Made by a program: the position numbers and the translations under genes. Below are positions 59,398 through 64,000 of a DNA stretch of 64,000 nt, one piece after another; positions within the stretch are counted from its first letter, which is position 1, and every line of letters begins with the position of its first letter. Origin of the DNA: Actinomycetes bacterium (lineage in GTDB: Bacteria; Actinomycetota; Acidimicrobiia; Acidimicrobiales; Ilumatobacteraceae); NCBI GenBank assembly GCA_025360105.1, contig JANYCT010000051.1:219492-283491 (forward strand), in the 5' to 3' direction. Under the pieces are notes generated by a model, which was not told the DNA's origin, searched no databases, and saw only the letters and a list, made by a program, of their open reading frames with translations.

Positions 59398-60258
59398 ATG
59401 AGCGACGCAACGCGCTCGATCGCGCCACCTCGGCGTCAGGGCCGCCCCGGTCGCCCGGTCGGTCGCGAGCGGCTTCCGGTCGTTGCACTCGTACTCGCCG
59501 TGATCGCAGTCGCGTTCTTCGCGCTGCCGTTGATCGGCCTGTTGTGGAAGGCGCCGTGGAGCAACGCGTGGTCGTTGCTCAACAAGGCGGGCTCGCTGAC
59601 GGCCTTGCGTCTGTCGATCGTGTGCTCCCTCTGGGCGACGGCGTTGTCAATCGTGTTCGGCGTGCCGCTCGCTTGGCTGCTGGCTCGAGTGGAGTTTCGT
59701 GGTCGCGGCATCGTGCGTGCGCTCTGCACACTGTCGATGGTTCTGCCGCCCGTAGTCGGCGGAGTCGCGTTGTTCTTCGCGCTCGGTCGGCGTGGGTTCG
59801 TGGGCCAATATCTGGATCGCTGGTTCGACATCCGATTGCCCTTCACCACCGCGGGCGTGGTGGTGGCGCAGACCTTCGTGGCGATGCCGTTCCTGGTGCT
59901 CACGGTGGAGGCTGCGCTGCGCCAGTTCGATCGGCGGTTTGAAGACGCGGCGCGCACGCTCGGTGCCGGCCGTTGGTACGTGTTCCGTCGCGTCACGTTG
60001 CCGGCGATCCGTCCGGCGCTGGTGGCCGGTGCCGTGCTCGCGTGGGCTCGGGCACTGGGTGAGTTCGGTGCCACCATCACCTTCGCCGGCAACTTCCCGG
60101 GCACCACGCAGACCATGCCGCTCGCCGTTTATCTCGCGCTCGAGTCAGATCCCGCGCAGGCGATCGTGCTTGCGCTGGTGATGATCGCCATGTCGTTCGC
60201 CGTGCTGATCGCACTGCGCGACCGCTGGCTCGGTGCCGTCACCACGCCAGCATCATGA
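59398..60258 (+). CDS. modB: Molybdate ABC transporter permease
   Basis: A 286-residue permease with an N-terminal basic region and about six helices. The EAA loop that docks onto ModC is in FEDAARTLGAGRWYVFRRVT, followed by LPAIRPALVAGAVLAWARAL and GEFGATITFAGNFPGTTQT, the conserved ModB signature. I start at the ATG at 59398, 10 bases after modA; the longer frame runs antiparallel to nothing but overlaps modA. Its stop overlaps modC by 4 bases. Confidence 0.96.
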   Translation: MSDATRSIAPPRRQGRPGRPVGRERLPVVALVLAVIAVAFFALPLIGLLWKAPWSNAWSLLNKAGSLTALRLSIVCSLWATALSIVFGVPLAWLLARVEFRGRGIVRALCTLSMVLPPVVGGVALFFALGRRGFVGQYLDRWFDIRLPFTTAGVVVAQTFVAMPFLVLTVEAALRQFDRRFEDAARTLGAGRWYVFRRVTLPAIRPALVAGAVLAWARALGEFGATITFAGNFPGTTQTMPLAVYLALESDPAQAIVLALVMIAMSFAVLIALRDRWLGAVTTPAS

Positions 60259-61325
60259 GCCTGGCCGCACACGTCTCGTTGTCGCTCGGCACGTTCGATC
60301 TCGACGTTCAATTCAGCGTGGAACCCGGCGAAGTGGTTGCGCTACTCGGCCCAAACGGCGCGGGTAAGAGCACCGTGCTGCGTGCCCTCGCAGGCCTGTC
60401 GCCGATCGATGGCGGCCGCATCATCATCGACGACACCGTGCTCGACGATCCCGCTGCCGACGTGTTCGTGAACGCCGATGCCCGACTAATCGGCGTGGTG
60501 TTTCAGGACTACCTGCTCTTCGCTCACCTCAGCGCACTCGAGAACGTGGCCTTCGGATTGCGGGCGCGGGGCATGCCGCGCGCCCGGGCCAGAACTATCG
60601 CGACCGAATGGCTCGGGCGAATGGGACTGCGCGACCATGCGGATCATCGCCCTGCGCAGCTCTCGGGTGGTCAGGCGCAACGCGTCGCGCTGGCGAGGGC
60701 ACTCGCAACACAGCCGCGTCTGTTGCTACTCGACGAACCCCTCGCCGCGCTCGATGCGGGTACGCGTGCGGAAGTGCGCAGCGACCTGCGCCGCCACCTC
60801 GCCACCTTCGCAGGGATGCGCATCCTTGTCACGCACGATCCGATCGACGCCTTTGCGCTCGCCGATCGGGTGATCGTGATCGAAGGTGGCCGGGTCTCCC
60901 AAACCGGTTCTCTCGCCGAGGTGACTGCGCAGCCACGATCGCGCTACGTGGCCGATCTCGTTGGCGTAAATCTGCTCTCGGGCAACATCATTCATGGGGT
61001 CCTCACCACTGCCGCGGGCGCTCAGATCGTCTCGTCCTACGGTGTCGATGCGCCGACTCCTGATGGCTCGGCGCTCGTTTCCATCCGCCCGCAATCGATC
61101 GTGCTGCACCCGGAGCAACCGCTGGGCAGCACGCGCAACGTGTGGCCGGTCACGGTGATCGACATTGACCAGTACGCCGACCGTGTACGGGTGCGCCTGG
61201 ATGGCCCGGTGCCGCTGGTCGCTGAGATCACTCCCGGAGCGCTGGCGGCATTGTCGCTACAACCCGGAAGCCACGTCTGGGCCGCTGTGAAGGCCAGCGA
61301 GACAACGGCCTACCCTTCGTACTAG
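60255..61325 (+). CDS. modC: Molybdate ABC transporter ATP-binding protein
   Basis: A 356-residue ABC ATPase. Walker A is LLGPNGAGKSTVLRALAG, Q-loop VVFQDYLLFAHLSALENVAF, signature LSGGQAQRVALARALA, Walker B LLLLDEPLAALDAGTR and switch VTHDPIDAFALADRV. The C-terminal part (about 290-350) is a TOBE domain that senses intracellular molybdate. It powers uptake through ModB. An ATGA overlap couples it to modB; it ends the modABC operon. Confidence 0.96.
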   Translation: MSLAAHVSLSLGTFDLDVQFSVEPGEVVALLGPNGAGKSTVLRALAGLSPIDGGRIIIDDTVLDDPAADVFVNADARLIGVVFQDYLLFAHLSALENVAFGLRARGMPRARARTIATEWLGRMGLRDHADHRPAQLSGGQAQRVALARALATQPRLLLLDEPLAALDAGTRAEVRSDLRRHLATFAGMRILVTHDPIDAFALADRVIVIEGGRVSQTGSLAEVTAQPRSRYVADLVGVNLLSGNIIHGVLTTAAGAQIVSSYGVDAPTPDGSALVSIRPQSIVLHPEQPLGSTRNVWPVTVIDIDQYADRVRVRLDGPVPLVAEITPGALAALSLQPGSHVWAAVKASETTAYPSY

Positions 61326-61361
61326 AACCAATTCGACAAACCGCTCCGAGAGGGACTCATC

Positions 61362-62795
61362 ATGACCACCACCAACTACGACAAGCTGTACATCAACGGC
61401 GCCTGGGTCGCCTCCAGCTCCAGTGAAACCATCGACGTCATCGATTCCGTCACCGAGTCGGTGATGGCCACCATCCCTTCGGGCACGGCTGCCGATGTCG
61501 ACGCCGCAGTGCAGGCTGCTCGCGCCGCGTTCGATGCGTGGTCGGCTACGCCCGCCGAGGAGCGCGCCAAGTACCTCACCCGCATCGGCGATTCGCTGGG
61601 TGCGCGAATGGACGAGATCGCCACGGCCATTTCTATGGAAACCGGCATGGCCAAGTGGCTGTCGCAGATGGTGCAGGTAGGCCTGCCCATCAACAGCTTC
61701 AATCAGGCCGCCGGCCTCGCCGAGAGCTACGTGTACGAAGAGAAGGTCGGCAGTTCACTTGTCGTGCGCGAGCCGATTGGCGTGGTGGCCTGCATCACCC
61801 CTTGGAACTACCCGCTGCACCAGATCGCCGCGAAAGTTGCATTTGCAATTGCTGCGGGCTGCACCGTGGTACTGAAGCCCAGCGAGGTAGCCCCCGTCGA
61901 CGCGTTCATTCTCGCCGACATCATCAACGAGATCGGTCTGCCAGCGGGCGTATTCAACCTCGTGTCCGGAGTCGGCCCGGTGGTTGGGGAGGCGATGGCC
62001 TCGCACCCGGGCATCGACATGGTCTCGTTCACCGGTTCCACCCGCGCCGGCAAGCGCGTCATGCAGCTCGGTGCCGAATCGATCAAGAAGATCGCACTGG
62101 AGCTTGGCGGCAAGAGTGCCAACGTGTTGCTCGATGACCTTGATGAAGCCACGTTCGCGAAGGCAGTAGCCGACGGTGTCGGCAAGGCCTTCCTCAACTC
62201 GGGCCAGACCTGTTCGGCGCTCACCCGCATGTTGGTGCCCCGTTCCCGTTTGGCCGAGGCCGAAGCAACCGCTGGAGCGACCGCCAGTGCCATGGTGGTG
62301 GGCGACCCCTTCGCCGCTGGTGTGCACCTCGGCCCGCTCGCCTCGGCCGCACAGCGCGACCGCGTGCAGGGTTACATCGCAAAGGGCATCGACGAAGGTG
62401 CCACGCTCGTGGCCGGTGGCCTCGGTGCGCCCGAAGGTCTCGACGTCGGCTTCTACGTGCGGCCCACGGTGTTCTCGGGCGTCACTTCCGAGATGACCAT
62501 CGCTCAAGAAGAGATCTTCGGCCCGGTGCTATCGATCCTGCCCTACGACGACGAAGAAGATGCCGTGCGCATCGCCAACGGTGTGGTCTACGGCCTCGCC
62601 GGTGGCGTGTGGTCGGGTGACAAGGCCCATGCCGAGCAGGTGGCCCGCCGCTTGCGCACCGGCCAGGTCGAGGTCAACGGTGGGGCGTTCAACCCCAACG
62701 CTCCATTCGGCGGCTACAAGCAGTCGGGTATCGGCCGCGAGTACGGCCGCTTCGGCCTCGAAGAGTTTCTCGAGATCAAGAGCCTGCAGCTCTGA
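61362..62795 (+). CDS. NAD(P)-dependent aldehyde dehydrogenase
   Basis: A full-length ALDH of 477 residues. NAD-binding motifs are [20 protein letters not shown] and [18 protein letters not shown], the general base Glu is in [15 protein letters not shown], and the catalytic Cys in [33 protein letters not shown] and the terminal [19 protein letters not shown] are typical of betaine-, gamma-butyraldehyde- and related dehydrogenases. A GAGAGGGAC ribosome-binding region precedes the ATG. It converges on a dioxygenase of the carnitine-enzyme family, so trimethylaminobutyraldehyde is one possible substrate. Confidence 0.95.
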   Translation: MTTTNYDKLYINGAWVASSSSETIDVIDSVTESVMATIPSGTAADVDAAVQAARAAFDAWSATPAEERAKYLTRIGDSLGARMDEIATAISMETGMAKWLSQMVQVGLPINSFNQAAGLAESYVYEEKVGSSLVVREPIGVVACITPWNYPLHQIAAKVAFAIAAGCTVVLKPSEVAPVDAFILADIINEIGLPAGVFNLVSGVGPVVGEAMASHPGIDMVSFTGSTRAGKRVMQLGAESIKKIALELGGKSANVLLDDLDEATFAKAVADGVGKAFLNSGQTCSALTRMLVPRSRLAEAEATAGATASAMVVGDPFAAGVHLGPLASAAQRDRVQGYIAKGIDEGATLVAGGLGAPEGLDVGFYVRPTVFSGVTSEMTIAQEEIFGPVLSILPYDDEEDAVRIANGVVYGLAGGVWSGDKAHAEQVARRLRTGQVEVNGGAFNPNAPFGGYKQSGIGREYGRFGLEEFLEIKSLQL

Positions 62796-62818
62796 TTCGT
62801 AGAGCGCTGTCGGCGCTG

Positions 62819-62841
62819 CTCAACTGATCGAATCAGTTGAG
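62819..62841. terminator. Shared hairpin between the ALDH and dioxygenase genes
   Basis: CTCAACTGAT (62819-62828) and ATCAGTTGAG (62832-62841) form a perfect 10-bp stem with a 3-base loop. It lies 24 bases after the ALDH stop and covers the stop codon of the convergent dioxygenase gene. Confidence 0.65.
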
Positions 62842-63939
62842 TTGGCGCAGGCGGCTCTCTACGTCTTCGCGGTTCACGTAGCCGCCGCACATGCGACGCA
62901 GGCCAGTGAACGAACCGCGCCCGTGCATCACGCGCCAGTTGTCGAACAACAGCGCTTCGCCGGGTGCGAGTACGTGGCGCCACTGCATCGCCGGATCGTT
63001 GACGAGCATGTCGAAGGCGCGAAGCGCGTCGTAGAACGCAATCATCTCGTGCTCTGGCAACAGGAACGGAGCGCGGTCGTAGTTGTTGAACGACACCTGC
63101 ACGAGTCGGCCCGTGTGGTCGCGACGGAACACGGGGCGGGCGGCCATCAGGTGCGCGCCGTCGCCGATGTACTGCCCGGGCACGGCCACCGTCGACAGCG
63201 TGGCGAAGTGCTCGGGCATCTGGGTCTCCATGTGCCGCGCCGCAGCGAATGCGTCGACCATCGTGGACTCGCCACCTGTGCCCTCGAACTGCAGGCAGTG
63301 CAGCAGTTGTACGCCGGGGGCGTCGTGTGAGTAGGTGCCGTCGGTGTGTGGGCGCAGTTCGAGATTCGTGTAGGCGGTATCGGCCTTGGTGAGATCGGCG
63401 GTGAATTCCCACATGCCACCGAAAATGGTTTCACGCACATAACCGATGCGCCGCAGCAGCGCCTCGGTTGCATCGGCATTTGCCGGTGTGCCAACAGCCA
63501 GACAGAAGCCGAACTCGGCGGTCTTGGCCAGCCATTCGCGCACACCGGCTTCGGTGTTCATTACGGCCGCATATCCGACCATCGGCACATGGCTACGGAT
63601 GAAGTGGCCATCCCACAAGGTGATGTCGGTCTCGGCGACGGCTCGCGGCATCGTGGGTGTGCGATAGCGGGCCAGGAACGACACGGGCAGTACCGAGTTG
63701 GGGCTGTCGTCGCTCCAGCTGAGATCGATGGTGTCATCGGTGATCTCGGCCGCGGTGGCCACGAGATCAGACGGCAGCGCGGCGGTGAAGAGTTGGCGCT
63801 GCTGCGTAACGGGATGGATGGTGCCTTCGTCGTGGGCGTGGTCGCGGAGCCAGATCCATGGATATCGCGTCACCGTGTGGTCGTCCCAGGTGACCTCCAA
63901 CGAGGCCTGGTCGAGATGCATCTTCGAGATCGTGATCAT
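62833..63939 (-). CDS. TauD/TfdA-family Fe(II)/2-oxoglutarate dioxygenase, gamma-butyrobetaine/trimethyllysine hydroxylase-like
   Basis: A 368-residue enzyme with the two-part layout of gamma-butyrobetaine and trimethyllysine hydroxylases. The N-terminal DUF971-like domain has VTRYPWIWLRDHAHDEGTIH. The catalytic jelly-roll has the His-x-Asp iron ligands in LELRPHTDGTYSHDAPG, the distal His in NWRVMHGRGSF, and a 2-oxoglutarate-binding Arg in FTGLRRMCGGYVNREDV. It would hydroxylate a trimethylammonium or similar substrate with O2. The two C-terminal motifs are well conserved; substrate choice is inference. The ATG at 63939 has only a weak GGAG upstream. Confidence 0.92.
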   Translation of the reverse strand: MITISKMHLDQASLEVTWDDHTVTRYPWIWLRDHAHDEGTIHPVTQQRQLFTAALPSDLVATAAEITDDTIDLSWSDDSPNSVLPVSFLARYRTPTMPRAVAETDITLWDGHFIRSHVPMVGYAAVMNTEAGVREWLAKTAEFGFCLAVGTPANADATEALLRRIGYVRETIFGGMWEFTADLTKADTAYTNLELRPHTDGTYSHDAPGVQLLHCLQFEGTGGESTMVDAFAAARHMETQMPEHFATLSTVAVPGQYIGDGAHLMAARPVFRRDHTGRLVQVSFNNYDRAPFLLPEHEMIAFYDALRAFDMLVNDPAMQWRHVLAPGEALLFDNWRVMHGRGSFTGLRRMCGGYVNREDVESRLRQLN

Positions 63940-64000
63940 GGCGGCACTGCTCCGGGCTGCGCGGCCGGCGGGAGCCGACTGAGCGCATCACGATTCTAGG

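Noticed and set aside
1..64000. CRISPR array, prophage, insertion sequence, rRNA or tRNA
   Set aside because: I looked for regular spaced repeats, transposase or integrase motifs, terminal inverted repeats and cloverleaf sequences and found none; a dedicated search could still find a degenerate element.

Overview
The window looks like a chromosomal segment of a high-G+C actinomycete. A menaquinone gene (menB), a stand-alone coenzyme F420 ligase (cofE), FtsEX beside prfB, a PadR-type regulator and many promoters with the start codon at the presumed transcription start all fit Actinomycetota, perhaps class Acidimicrobiia. That placement is inference from gene content; no database was searched. 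I see no rRNA, tRNA, CRISPR array, prophage or insertion sequence.

Layout. 0-6.1 kb: an exopolysaccharide cluster, with a truncated fucosyltransferase at the left edge, then a tightly overlapping minus-strand run of glycosyltransferases, a hexapeptide acyltransferase and a fused sugar-phosphate transferase/WecG-type enzyme. 6.2-15.7 kb: housekeeping genes (comF, HAD hydrolase, secA, prfB, ftsEX, enoyl-CoA hydratase, truncated haemoglobin, RNA methyltransferase). 15.8-21.3 kb: menB, cofE, an acyl-ACP desaturase with a TetR-like operator, a cupredoxin lipoprotein, a glycerophosphodiesterase and two membrane proteins. 21.3-25.5 kb: a four-gene operon (aminotransferase, D-2-hydroxyacid dehydrogenase, four-carbon acid-sugar kinase, PdxA homologue). 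28.0-32.9 kb: a six-gene respiratory operon in which a GltD-like flavo-iron-sulfur protein is translationally coupled to a b6-type cytochrome b, a Rieske protein, a cytochrome c and a cupredoxin. 33-38 kb: carotenoid oxygenase, amidohydrolase and a PAS-PAS-GGDEF-EAL protein. 38-39 kb: a decayed SulP transporter. 39-47.9 kb: recCBD. 48-57.7 kb: an accessory stretch of small one-gene units, a HicAB toxin-antitoxin pair and seven disrupted genes. 57.8-61.3 kb: a molybdate system with modABC and a divergent PadR-TOBE fusion regulator flanking a palindromic operator. 61.4-64 kb: an aldehyde dehydrogenase converging on a TauD/gamma-butyrobetaine-hydroxylase-like dioxygenase.

Three things stand out. 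First, the respiratory operon suggests a quinol:cytochrome c oxidoreductase with an added NAD(P)/FAD/Fe-S module. Second, the molybdate regulator joins a PadR DNA-binding domain to a TOBE sensor, and its probable operator overlaps the modA promoter. Third, at least eight unrelated genes carry a TANNNT box exactly six bases before the start codon, which indicates widespread leaderless mRNAs and helped choose several starts.
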